Shown: piece after piece, positions 1 to 6,686 of the stretch | Numbering within the stretch: the first letter of the stretch is position 1 | Layout of the letters: each line of letters begins with the position of its first letter | Source of the DNA: an uncultured Terriglobus sp. | Lineage (GTDB): Bacteria > Acidobacteriota > Terriglobia > Terriglobales > Acidobacteriaceae | Direction: 5' to 3' | DNA length: 14,029 nt | NCBI GenBank assembly: GCA_937871605.1 | Contig: CALMRM010000067.1 | Span: 1 to 14,029 of the forward strand | Made by a program: the position numbers and the translations under genes | Notes under the pieces: generated by a model | The model's input: only the letters and a program-made list of their open reading frames with translations | Database searches by the model: none | Told to the model about the DNA's origin: nothing

Positions 1-1723
1 TTATCAGGACACCTCCACCGCAGCGCTGATCAACACACACTTTATCGCGGTCAAGGTGGACCGCGATGAGCGTCCGGACATCGACACACGCTACCAGGCA
101 GCGGTTAATGCCATCAGCGGCCAAGGCGGGTGGCCACTGACAGTTTTCCTGACTCCAGAGGGCCGGCCCTACTTCGGCGGCACCTACTTCCCGGCGGAAG
201 AGCGGTATGGGCAGCCCAGCTTTCAGCGCGTGCTGCACACAATGGCGCACTCGTTCCACGCACAGAGGGACGAGGTGGAGGAGTCCGCGGCCAGCGTGAT
301 GGATGCCATCGAGTACGGCGAAAATTACGCAGGACCGCCGGGTGATCTGCGTCAGCCGGGTGCGGCCGCGCAACTGCTGGACCGGCTGGTAGGTGCCACA
401 TTGCAGCAGCTGGACCCGCAGCATGGCGGCTTCGGCTCACAGCCCAAGTTTCCGCACCCTGCCGCGCTGGATCTGCTGATGGTGGCGGCAGCTCGTGGTG
501 GCCTGCACGCTGACGCGTCACGGCATGCAGTGTTGATGACCCTGCATGCCATGGCACGCGGGGGCATTTGCGACCAGCTGGCGGGCGGCTTTCACCGGTA
601 CTCCGTGGATGCGCGCTGGGTGCTGCCGCGATTCGAAAAGACGCTCTACGACAACGCGGCCCTGCTCGCCACGTATACTCGTGCCGCGCAGCAGTTCGAC
701 GATGCTGAGTGCAGGCAGACGGCGCTCAACCTGCTGGGGTGGATGAACGCAACACTCCTGGACCGCGAGCGTGGCGGTTTTTACTCCATGCAGACTGCGG
801 ACGCCGACCCGGAGCACGAGGGCAGGTACTACACCTGGACGCGTGACGAAGCCGCTGCTGTATTGACAGAGGAGGAGCTGCGCCTGGCCGAGGTCTATTT
901 CGACTTGGGGGCCATTGGCGACCTGCCGCAGGATCCGGCGCGCAACGTGCTCTTTCGGCCGCTGCCACTCGCCACGGCGGCACTGCAGGCCGGTGTCGAG
1001 CCGATGGACGCAGCGCCGTTGCTAGACCAGGTAATGCAGAAGTTGCGCAGAGCACGTGCGGCTCGTCCCGCGCCACCGGTGGATCAGCCCATATACACGG
1101 CGTGGAATGGGATGGCCATTTCGGCGTTCGTGCTGGCCGCGCGTGTGCTGGGTCAGCCAGACGCCTCCCTCGCTGCACAGCGCTCGCTGGACCGCGCGCT
1201 AACCACCGCAGTCGCGCAGGGCAGCGTAAGGCACATCCTTGTCTTTGCAGATGGAACGCAACCGACGACGCAGCTCCCAGAGCTGCTGGACGACCATGTG
1301 TCGCTGGCACATGCCTGTCTTGACCTTTGGGAGACAAATGGCGATGCATCGTATCTCCGTGCCGCTGAGCAGATGGCAGACGTGCTCCTGCAACGGTTCC
1401 GTGATGCGGAGCGAGGCGGGTTCTTCGATACCCCTGTCGGTGCAACGGAAGTTTTGGGGGCGCTTGTCGCGCGCCGCAGGCCAGTGCAGGACGCACCCAC
1501 ACCAGCGGGCAACTCAGCTGCGGCATCGCTGCTGCTGCGCTTGCACGCCATCACGGGGACGCAAGCCTTCCGTCTGGCTGCGCTTGAGACACTGGAAAGT
1601 TTCGCGGGCGTCGTGGAACACCTGGGGCTGTACGCCGCCACCTACGGGCTTGCGCTGGCGCGGCTGGCTACGCTCGACCTATCCGTTAGTCCAGGTGTGG
1701 ACGATCAGGCTGCCACTGCCTGA
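1..1723 (+). CDS. YyaL/DUF255 thioredoxin-domain protein (5' truncated)
   Basis: The frame is open from base 2 to the TGA at 1721-1723, giving 573 visible residues. The true start and the CxxC-bearing first part of the thioredoxin-like domain lie off the left edge. Family hallmarks are clear: VDRDERPD (visible residues 19-26), GQGGWPLTVF and GGTYFP (about 40-64), GGFGSQPKFP (142-151), a GGICDQLAGGFHRYSVD block (187-203) and PRFEKTLYDN (209-218). These are the conserved signatures of the YyaL/SPATA20 family, which joins an N-terminal thioredoxin fold to an (alpha/alpha)6 barrel resembling N-acylglucosamine 2-epimerase and glycosidase folds. Full-length members are about 650-700 residues, so roughly 100 are missing here. 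The biochemical role of the family is not settled; a redox or sugar-related function is only inferred from folds. The gene is convergent with the ccm operon, leaving 29 bases between stops, and I see no clear terminator hairpin there. The ATG-like start at base 56 is an internal valine codon (GTG), not a real start. Confidence 0.93.
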   Translation, partial: YQDTSTAALINTHFIAVKVDRDERPDIDTRYQAAVNAISGQGGWPLTVFLTPEGRPYFGGTYFPAEERYGQPSFQRVLHTMAHSFHAQRDEVEESAASVMDAIEYGENYAGPPGDLRQPGAAAQLLDRLVGATLQQLDPQHGGFGSQPKFPHPAALDLLMVAAARGGLHADASRHAVLMTLHAMARGGICDQLAGGFHRYSVDARWVLPRFEKTLYDNAALLATYTRAAQQFDDAECRQTALNLLGWMNATLLDRERGGFYSMQTADADPEHEGRYYTWTRDEAAAVLTEEELRLAEVYFDLGAIGDLPQDPARNVLFRPLPLATAALQAGVEPMDAAPLLDQVMQKLRRARAARPAPPVDQPIYTAWNGMAISAFVLAARVLGQPDASLAAQRSLDRALTTAVAQGSVRHILVFADGTQPTTQLPELLDDHVSLAHACLDLWETNGDASYLRAAEQMADVLLQRFRDAERGGFFDTPVGATEVLGALVARRRPVQDAPTPAGNSAAASLLLRLHAITGTQAFRLAALETLESFAGVVEHLGLYAATYGLALARLATLDLSVSPGVDDQAATA

Positions 1724-1752
1724 GAGAGCAGTGTAGGAGACGAGCGGTGAGG

Positions 1753-2934
1753 TCAGTGGACGTGGAAGGCCTTGATCGCAATGGCGTTCGGCTGCGCCCC
1801 AGCGGGTAGCATGGTCAGCAGCTCTGGCCCGTTCGTGTCCCGGGTGCGAATGACGGCCACGTCGCCGCTCTTGCTGTCGGCCACCAGCAGCACGGGGCGT
1901 CCGGGTGACAGGGCCATGGCGTCGGGCTGCGGACCGGTGTGCACGGCATTGCTCATCCGGCCCTCCTCAATCGAGTAGAGACTGACGGACTCCGCGCCAA
2001 AGTTCGAGACCCACAGCGAAGCGTTGTCGGCACTCACAACGCCCTCTGCGGGCTGTGAGCCGATGGGATAGGTACTGCCAACCTCATTGGTGAAGGTTGA
2101 AATCTCGCTGATGCTGTTCGAGCCGAAGTTGCTGACGAACAGCTCGCCACCATCCGGCTTTACAGCCAGGTGCACGGGCGTTTTACCCACGTGCAAGCGG
2201 GCCAGCAGGTGGTCTTGCAATGTGCTCGGGTCCTGCTTTGCGGGCCATGAGCCGGGCTCGGCAGCCAGGGCAATGGCGAGCACTTCGTCCGATCCGGAGC
2301 ATGCGACAAATGCTTTCGAGGAGTCTGGCAGGATGGCCACGTCGGTGGCCTGCGGACAGCCATCAAAGGTCGCCCGAAAGTGCGGTGCCGGTGCCTGGCC
2401 GATGCTGTACAGCGAAATGCTCCCGCTGCCACGATTACTGATCACGAGAGAACGTCCGTCGGATGAAATCCTGGCCATACCCGGCTGCTCGCCCGTGCCC
2501 ACGGTGGTCAGTTCGCGGCGGCCCGGCAGGTCCAGCACGCTCACCGTGTTGGCACCAGAGTTCGCCACGTAGGCACGTTCCCCTTTGCTGTCCACAGCGA
2601 TGCTGTAGGGCGTTTTGTGCACAGGAATCGTAGAGACGACAGCGTTGGTACCCGCGTCAATGACGCTCACGGTGCCGCTCCTGGTATTGACCACGTATGC
2701 TTCGTTGCGCACAGGGTTAACGGCCACGCCCGTGGGATTGTCACCGACGCGCAGGGTATGGTCCGGGCGAAAGTTCACCAGATCCAGCACCGTGACGGTG
2801 CCAGCACCGCCGTTGGTGACATAGGCGTACTCGCGGTAATCACTGCTGACCTGCGGAAAACGCATGTGGCGGCAGCCTGCTGTGCCCAGCAGCGACAGAA
2901 GTGCGGCAAGCGCGGCTGTGCGAGCGGGCACCAT
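1753..2934 (-). CDS. YVTN/YncE-like beta-propeller lipoprotein
   Basis: This is a predicted 393-residue exported beta-propeller protein. Starting at ATG 2934-2932 it opens with a short signal peptide (MVPARTAALAALLSLLGTAG) followed by Cys21, which looks like a lipobox with a slightly atypical Thr at -3. The rest consists of repeated blades of the form AYVTN/AYVVN/AYVAN...G.VSVID, plus later VSNFGSNSIS and VSNFGAESVS blades, typical of the YVTN/YncE/40-residue-repeat family. The frame is open further upstream to 3045, but that extension overlaps ccmD and would bury the signal peptide, so I reject it. The start lies 4 bases after the ccmD stop with no convincing Shine-Dalgarno, so translation is probably coupled to ccmD. 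The protein is the last gene of the ccm operon. A role in cytochrome c maturation or as a surface-anchored scaffold is only suggested by position; the sequence itself shows no haem-binding CxxCH. Confidence 0.88.
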   Translation of the reverse strand: MVPARTAALAALLSLLGTAGCRHMRFPQVSSDYREYAYVTNGGAGTVTVLDLVNFRPDHTLRVGDNPTGVAVNPVRNEAYVVNTRSGTVSVIDAGTNAVVSTIPVHKTPYSIAVDSKGERAYVANSGANTVSVLDLPGRRELTTVGTGEQPGMARISSDGRSLVISNRGSGSISLYSIGQAPAPHFRATFDGCPQATDVAILPDSSKAFVACSGSDEVLAIALAAEPGSWPAKQDPSTLQDHLLARLHVGKTPVHLAVKPDGGELFVSNFGSNSISEISTFTNEVGSTYPIGSQPAEGVVSADNASLWVSNFGAESVSLYSIEEGRMSNAVHTGPQPDAMALSPGRPVLLVADSKSGDVAVIRTRDTNGPELLTMLPAGAQPNAIAIKAFHVH

Positions 2935-2938
2935 GCGG

Positions 2939-3055
2939 TTACTGCTTCGCCCGGGACCAGCGTAGGCCGATCCACGTGGCATAGCCGAACTGCGTGACGG
3001 CAACCAGGACGTACGCGACCCAGAGAAAGTGAATGCTGTTGACACCCTGTTCCAC
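2939..3055 (-). CDS. ccmD: CcmD-like small haem-exporter protein (38 aa)
   Basis: This short ORF is read from GTG 3055-3053 to TAA 2941-2939. It encodes 38 residues: a short polar N-terminus, a single hydrophobic helix (about residues 9-31, FLWVAYVLVAVTQFGYATWI), then a basic tail (LRWSRAKQ). That is the shape of CcmD, the tiny membrane protein that associates with CcmC and CcmAB and is needed for release of haem-loaded CcmE. The GTG is preceded at 7 bases by a perfect GGAGGT (3068-3063), which lies inside the last codons of ccmC. The start is only 3 bases past the ccmC stop, and the TAA is 4 bases before the next gene. Position right after ccmC is where ccmD normally sits. CcmD proteins are too short and variable for a sequence-only proof, so the call rests on topology, ribosome binding site and context. 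Confidence 0.85.
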   Translation of the reverse strand: MEQGVNSIHFLWVAYVLVAVTQFGYATWIGLRWSRAKQ

Positions 3056-3058
3056 CCG

Positions 3059-3751
3059 TCAGACCTCCAATGCCTGCAGCGCGGTTTGCTCTGCGGCCAC
3101 CTGCTCGCGACGTACCACGGCGTAGCGGCCCCACACCAGCGCCACGCCCCAGAAGAACCAGGCAGCCATGTTCCACAGGAAAGCGGGCCACATGGATGAA
3201 TCGAGCGAGCCCTCGCCGGTCAGCACCGGTGCCGGGTGCTGCGTACGCCACCAGCGAATGGACATGAACACGATGGGTACATCGATCCCGGCAAAGACGC
3301 TGAGTACGGCGGCGACGACAGCGCTCTGGCTGCCGTCAGAGAAGCGCCGCACCAGCAGGTAGCTGACGTACAGCAGAAACAGCATCAGAAAGCTGGTGAG
3401 CCGCGCATCCCACGCCCACCAGATGCCCCACACCGGGCGGCCCCACAGCATACCCGTAGCCAGCCCCAGGCCGACGTACAGCACCGTAACTTCAGCCGTG
3501 GCAATGGCCAGGGCATCCAGCTTTCCAGCGAGCTCTACCTTTGTGCGCCGAAAGTAGAGGTACGCGATGGAGGCGACCATGTTGACGTAGGGAAACACCT
3601 CGGCTGAGATGTTGATGGGGACGTGCCAGTAGAAAATGCGGTAGACCGGCCCCATGGTGGCCTCCACCGGCGCGACAAACACGGCCTCGTAGAAGCCGAT
3701 GCCGAGCAGAGCCAGGCTGAACGCGCACAAAATCCAGAAGAGCCGCTTCAT
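3059..3751 (-). CDS. ccmC: CcmC haem-handling membrane protein
   Basis: CcmC is the inner-membrane protein that presents haem to the chaperone CcmE in cytochrome c maturation System I. From ATG 3751-3749 it encodes 230 residues with about six membrane helices. The haem-handling tryptophan-rich motif is present as WGIWWAWD (residues 108-115). Both expected external histidines are visible: His43 in YWHVP and His172 in WWRTQHP. An in-frame start 20 codons upstream (3811) would overlap the end of ccmB and add a non-membrane leader, so I prefer 3751, where the protein opens MKRLFWILCAFSLALL, a normal first helix. The gap to ccmB is 20 bases and contains GGACAGGA just before the ATG. The downstream ccmD begins 3 bases after the stop. 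All key residues are intact, so this protein should be functional. Confidence 0.95.
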   Translation of the reverse strand: MKRLFWILCAFSLALLGIGFYEAVFVAPVEATMGPVYRIFYWHVPINISAEVFPYVNMVASIAYLYFRRTKVELAGKLDALAIATAEVTVLYVGLGLATGMLWGRPVWGIWWAWDARLTSFLMLFLLYVSYLLVRRFSDGSQSAVVAAVLSVFAGIDVPIVFMSIRWWRTQHPAPVLTGEGSLDSSMWPAFLWNMAAWFFWGVALVWGRYAVVRREQVAAEQTALQALEV

Positions 3752-3771
3752 GGTCCTGTCCAGTTTACCGC

Positions 3772-4452
3772 CTACTCCGCGTGCAGCACGGTCGGGAATA
3801 GCAAGATGCATGCCGTCGTAAAAATCACGTCAAACCCAAGCAGCATGCGAATCCACAGCTGCGGCTCAAAGTCGCCTGTGATGACGCCGGTGGTGGCCTG
3901 CACCACGCCCAGCAGTGCCGGGATGGAGATGGGGAAGAGCACCGCGGGCAGCATCAGTTCACGGTTGCGGCTGCTGAGACCCAACGCAGCAAAGAAGGTG
4001 CCGTTAACCACAATGGCCCACGTGCCGAGCGGCAGGATGAGCAGGAGCCACCGGACCTCGCCCAACGGGTGCAGGTTGTAAAACACGGTGAAGACCGGCG
4101 CGAGCGCAAGCTCGATCACGCTGACAAAGATCAGGTTCGCCAGCGCCTTGCCCAGGAACAGCGCGCTGGCCGGGCTGGCCGACATGCGATGCGCATCCAG
4201 CACCTGATTGCGGCGCTCACGCTCCCAGCTGGTGTTCAGTGCTGTTGTAGCGGCGAACAGCAGCCCTACCCATAGCAAGCCGCCACTCATCTGCCGTGCT
4301 AGCGTCGGAAAGCCGGTGGGATCGAACGCCATGGCAAACACGACAGTGACCAGCAGCGTGAAAAAGAGCATGCCCGCGATGGCGTCGCGGCTGCGCCATT
4401 CCAGCCGCAGGTCCTTGCGCAGGTGCAGCCATACGGTGCGCAGGTAGGTCAT
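3772..4452 (-). CDS. ccmB: CcmB haem exporter ABC permease
   Basis: CcmB is the membrane subunit of the CcmAB ABC complex, which uses ATP hydrolysis to release haem-loaded CcmE from CcmC/CcmD. The 226-residue product is close to the usual length (about 220). It begins with a short cytoplasmic segment carrying the typical LRKDLRLEWRSRDAI stretch (about residues 11-25), followed by six hydrophobic helices. The SWERERRNQVLDAHRMSP-like cytoplasmic loop after helix 2 (about residues 75-93; here SASPASA follows) is characteristic of the family. The ATG (4452-4450) overlaps the ybaK stop in an ATGA arrangement, which indicates translational coupling. ccmC follows 20 bases after the TAG. Confidence 0.94.
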   Translation of the reverse strand: MTYLRTVWLHLRKDLRLEWRSRDAIAGMLFFTLLVTVVFAMAFDPTGFPTLARQMSGGLLWVGLLFAATTALNTSWERERRNQVLDAHRMSASPASALFLGKALANLIFVSVIELALAPVFTVFYNLHPLGEVRWLLLILPLGTWAIVVNGTFFAALGLSSRNRELMLPAVLFPISIPALLGVVQATTGVITGDFEPQLWIRMLLGFDVIFTTACILLFPTVLHAE

Positions 4453-4928
4453 GCGGCGGGAGCCTTGGTCAGGTCGGCGACAGTGGCCTCACTGGCGCGG
4501 AGGTAGTCCGCGGGAACCAGCAGAATCTGCAGACCGCGTTGCCCGGCAGAGACGCTGACCGTGTCGAACAGTTCCAGGGTCTCGTCGGCGAAGGCACGGA
4601 ACGGCTTCTTGGCACCCATGACAGTCACCCCGCCACGAATGTAGCCTGTGAGCGGTTCCACGTCTTTCAGGCTGGCCAGTTCAGCCCTCTTCGCACCGGC
4701 TGCGCTGGCCAGCTTTTTCAGGTCGAGCTCCGCACCGCCGGGCACCACCGCGAAGACATGCTCACGGTCCTGCAAGTTGCACAGCAGCGTTTTGAACACC
4801 TGCTCAACGGGCATGCCGATCTTAGTGGCGACAGCAGGTGCGCTCAGGTCTGCGGGGTCCACCGTGTACTCACGTAGTTCATACGCGATGCCGAGCCGGT
4901 CCAGCAGGCGCGCTGCGTTGGTCTTCAC
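4449..4928 (-). CDS. ybaK: YbaK/EbsC-type Cys-tRNA(Pro) deacylase
   Basis: This 159-residue protein belongs to the YbaK/ProX editing superfamily, which hydrolyses mischarged Cys-tRNA(Pro) and so prevents Cys being inserted for Pro. It has the family length and pattern: N-terminal helix (TNAARLLDRLGIAYELREY), the catalytic-region lysine Lys46 in QVFKTL, the PGGAELDLKKLA strand-helix (about 63-74), and GYIRGGVTVMGAKK (about 94-107) in place of the usual GYxRGGxxPxGxKK. The start is GTG 4928-4926, which overlaps the ccmA TGA (GTGA). The stop overlaps the ccmB ATG (ATGA). The gene is therefore locked inside the ccm transport operon, between the ATPase and the permease. A functional link to cytochrome c maturation is not shown by the sequence; co-expression is. 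Confidence 0.93.
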   Translation of the reverse strand: MKTNAARLLDRLGIAYELREYTVDPADLSAPAVATKIGMPVEQVFKTLLCNLQDREHVFAVVPGGAELDLKKLASAAGAKRAELASLKDVEPLTGYIRGGVTVMGAKKPFRAFADETLELFDTVSVSAGQRGLQILLVPADYLRASEATVADLTKAPAA

Positions 4929-5620
4929 GCGGCAGCTGCCCTGGGTGTCACGACAGATCCCGCGCGCATTTCCACCACGCTGTCTGCCACGTCAGAGACC
5001 AATTCGTACTGGTGTGTGGTGACGATCACAGTGAGTCCGCCAGCCGCACCGGAGAGCGGCCACGTGCGAAAGTCGAGCAAGAGCTGTACCAACTCGCGCG
5101 CGCCCGCCGAGTCCATGTTGCTGAAGGGCTCGTCCAGCAGCAGCAGTTCCGGGTCGCCCACCAGCGCGCGCGCCATGGACACGCGCTGCCGCATGCCCTG
5201 CGAAAATTGCGAGACGGGCCGCGTCAGGGTAGGGTCCAGGCCGACCGCGCGCAACGCCATCTCCGGCGAACCAGCGCAGTCGCAGGTGGCGCCCGGGTGT
5301 TGCAGCCGAGAGAAGTAGCGCAGGTTCTCCATGGCGGAAAGCTCGTCGTACAGCATGGGCGAGTGACTCATGTACGCGATGCGATCGCGTTGGTTGTGTG
5401 GGCTGCCACCCAGCGTCGTAACTGTTCCGGCAGAAGGCGTGATCAGCCCCGCAATCACCCGCAGCAGCGTCGACTTGCCTGCGCCATTCGGTCCCAGCAG
5501 CACGTGAAAGCCGCCTGCGGCAAAGCTGCAGGACACGCGCTTGAGCGCGGCAAAGCTGCCGTAGAGTTTGGAGGCGATTCTCACCTGCACGGCAGGTGCC
5601 GGAACGGGCGTGGTCGGCAT
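4925..5620 (-). CDS. ccmA: CcmA haem exporter ABC ATPase
   Basis: CcmA is the ATP-binding subunit of the CcmAB complex. From ATG 5620-5618 it encodes 231 residues with every ABC motif: Walker A GPNGAGKST (43-51), signature FSQGMRQR (139-146), Walker B LLLLDEP (159-165), D-loop SNMD and the switch His203 in TTHQYE. CcmA proteins usually carry a short-form ABC domain of about 200-230 residues, which matches. An in-frame start 40 codons upstream (5740) would run through the divergent promoter and the neighbouring gene and encodes an unlikely Cys/His-rich leader, so it is rejected. There is no Shine-Dalgarno before the chosen ATG; a TATACT hexamer ends 7 bases upstream, suggesting a leaderless start. 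It is the first gene of the ccmA-ybaK-ccmB-ccmC-ccmD-YVTN operon. Confidence 0.94.
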   Translation of the reverse strand: MPTTPVPAPAVQVRIASKLYGSFAALKRVSCSFAAGGFHVLLGPNGAGKSTLLRVIAGLITPSAGTVTTLGGSPHNQRDRIAYMSHSPMLYDELSAMENLRYFSRLQHPGATCDCAGSPEMALRAVGLDPTLTRPVSQFSQGMRQRVSMARALVGDPELLLLDEPFSNMDSAGARELVQLLLDFRTWPLSGAAGGLTVIVTTHQYELVSDVADSVVEMRAGSVVTPRAAAA

Positions 5621-5627
5621 CGTTCTG

Positions 5628-5676
5628 AGTATAGGTTGCAGTTTCCCCTTGCGAAATGCGGGAGCAGATGTAGAGT
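5628..5676. promoter_or_regulatory. Divergent promoter pair, ccmA and 5683 gene
   Basis: The 62-base gap between the two divergent ATGs contains candidate promoters on both strands. For ccmA: TTCGCA (5655-5650), 16-base spacer, TATACT (5633-5628), then 7 bases to the ATG. For the right-hand gene: TTGCGA (5649-5654), 16-base spacer, TAGAGT (5671-5676), then 6 bases to the ATG. The two -35 boxes are the same TTGCGAA patch read on opposite strands. Transcription from either would begin at or next to the start codon. The hexamers are only 4-5 of 6 matches, so this is a prediction. Confidence 0.42.
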
Positions 5677-5682
5677 GGCCGC

Positions 5683-6213
5683 ATGGAAACTTCGGGCTAC
5701 ATGCCGTATGCCACGTCAAGCACACCGATGGTGCCGCCACCGCGCCTGCACTGGGGTTGGGTATTTGCCCTGTCGATTCTTACGCGCGGCCTCTTTGGTG
5801 AGATCTGGCTGGTCGTTCAGGCGAACTGGATCCGCCGTGTCACTGGGCGGAGTGAGGCTCGGACGTGGGCGATCTTGAATCTCTGCGCGATTCCGCTGCT
5901 GGTTCTTCTTGCCGTTACACTAGGGATTGCGTTGGGATATCAAGGCTTTACCCTTGCTGGTGACCAGCGGCCCTGGCGCGCACTTGAGGCCTTTGTGGGC
6001 CTCTCTGTCTTTGCGATACACGTGATCACGGTATTCAAGATGCGTGCCGACTTGGAGAGTGCACCCATTGACATCCCGCTGGGCGGCGCTATGACGTTCT
6101 TTTTCGGCGCTCTTTACTTCCAGTACTTTCTGCGGGACTGGATGCCGCTGGACGGCAGCGCCGCTGCCCTCTACCCGCAGTACCCGTACCCTAACGTGCC
6201 GCCACCGGCATAA
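5683..6213 (+). CDS. Hypothetical four-helix membrane protein
   Basis: This is an unrecognised 176-residue integral membrane protein. The N-terminus is short and proline-rich (about residues 1-22, ending PPPRLHWGW). Four hydrophobic segments follow: about 23-48 (WVFALSILTRGLFGEIWLVV then QANWI), 64-87, 102-118 and 131-150 (MTFFFGALYFQYFLRDW). The tail is rich in Pro and Tyr (YPQYPYPNVPPPA). The LHWGWVF...TRGLFG..W...QANWI pattern resembles small uncharacterised membrane proteins common in Acidobacteriota, and loosely the DUF4234/YckC-like group; I cannot assign a function. It is divergent from ccmA and shares its 62-base promoter region. It has no usable Shine-Dalgarno. Its 3' end overlaps the convergent ccmE gene by 23 bases. 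Coding is supported by the helix pattern and by the ATG fitting a -10-like element. Confidence 0.8.
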   Translation: METSGYMPYATSSTPMVPPPRLHWGWVFALSILTRGLFGEIWLVVQANWIRRVTGRSEARTWAILNLCAIPLLVLLAVTLGIALGYQGFTLAGDQRPWRALEAFVGLSVFAIHVITVFKMRADLESAPIDIPLGGAMTFFFGALYFQYFLRDWMPLDGSAAALYPQYPYPNVPPPA

Positions 6214-6649
6214 CGGCGGCAGTCGAGGCAGGTGCCGTCTTTGCACCGTTCTTCGCAGGCGCATATTTACTGGCGCATTTGGCCTGCAACTGGTTGGCCT
6301 GGAAGACGCCGTCGCGGCCCAGGTGGCCCATGGCCAGCGCCTGCGCATCGTCCTTGAAGGTGTCCGGCGGTGGCTCACTGCCGTTGTAGTTCACGGGTAG
6401 TTCCTTGCCCAGTTCCAGCAGCACGAACTGCGCATGCGTGCCCACACGCTGGATCGACCCAGGCTTCACGTTGCCCGCCACGCGGATGTTGCGCGTGTAG
6501 GCTTTGCCGCCCATGTTCTGCAGCTCGCCAATGGTGCAGTAGTAGCTCTTGCTGTCGCGCGCGCCGCTAACGGCCAAATACAGCACCGCGGCAATGATGA
6601 CAACCGTGGCAATAAGAATCTTTCTAGACGACGTATCCTGCGCAGCCAT
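6191..6649 (-). CDS. ccmE: CcmE-like haem chaperone, CxxxY variant
   Basis: CcmE binds haem covalently in the periplasm and passes it to the cytochrome c synthetase. From ATG 6649-6647 the product has 152 residues: a single N-terminal membrane anchor (about 10-29), then an OB-fold-like domain with an RVAGNVKPGSI strand pair (about 56-66), the VNYNG strand (86-90) and FKDDAQALAMGHLGRDGVF (about 98-116), matching the CcmE 'VxYxGxxPDxFxxGxxVVxxG' layout. Where classical CcmE has the haem-binding HxxxY (HDENY), this protein has Cys125-Ala-Ser-Lys-Tyr129, a CxxxY motif. An Ala/Lys-rich tail follows. The frame is open upstream to 6736, but the leader there would lie across the divergent gene; the MAAQDTSS start puts the anchor in the usual place. 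No Shine-Dalgarno is seen; TACTAT ends 6 bases before the ATG. It is not in the ccmA operon but lies about 600 bases from it. Confidence 0.85.
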   Translation of the reverse strand: MAAQDTSSRKILIATVVIIAAVLYLAVSGARDSKSYYCTIGELQNMGGKAYTRNIRVAGNVKPGSIQRVGTHAQFVLLELGKELPVNYNGSEPPPDTFKDDAQALAMGHLGRDGVFQANQLQAKCASKYAPAKNGAKTAPASTAAVMPVAAR

Positions 6650-6654
6650 ATCTC

Positions 6655-6661
6655 TATAGTA
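6655..6661. promoter_or_regulatory. Overlapping divergent -10 elements (ccmE / 6687 ORF)
   Basis: The palindromic core CTATAG lies between the ccmE ATG (6649) and the ATG at 6687. Read on the plus strand it gives TATAGT (6655-6660); on the minus strand it gives TACTAT (6661-6656), 6 bases before the ccmE ATG. Neither has a good -35 at 16-18 bases. If both are used, the two promoters would compete for one polymerase site. This is a prediction from hexamer matches only. Confidence 0.3.
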
Positions 6662-6686
6662 GACGTCACCAACCAACGAGGTTTGC

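Noticed and set aside
726..1526. Minus-strand open frame of 266 codons
   Set aside because: It is antisense to the YyaL-family gene, with Pro/Arg/Ala-rich composition and no family features.
2935..3045. N-terminal extension of the YVTN protein to 3045
   Set aside because: It would overlap nearly all of ccmD, which has its own perfect ribosome site, and would place 37 polar residues before the signal peptide.
4838..5878. Plus-strand open frame of 346 codons
   Set aside because: It is antisense to ccmA and runs out of frame into the 5683 gene; the composition is Arg/His/Gln-rich with no family pattern.
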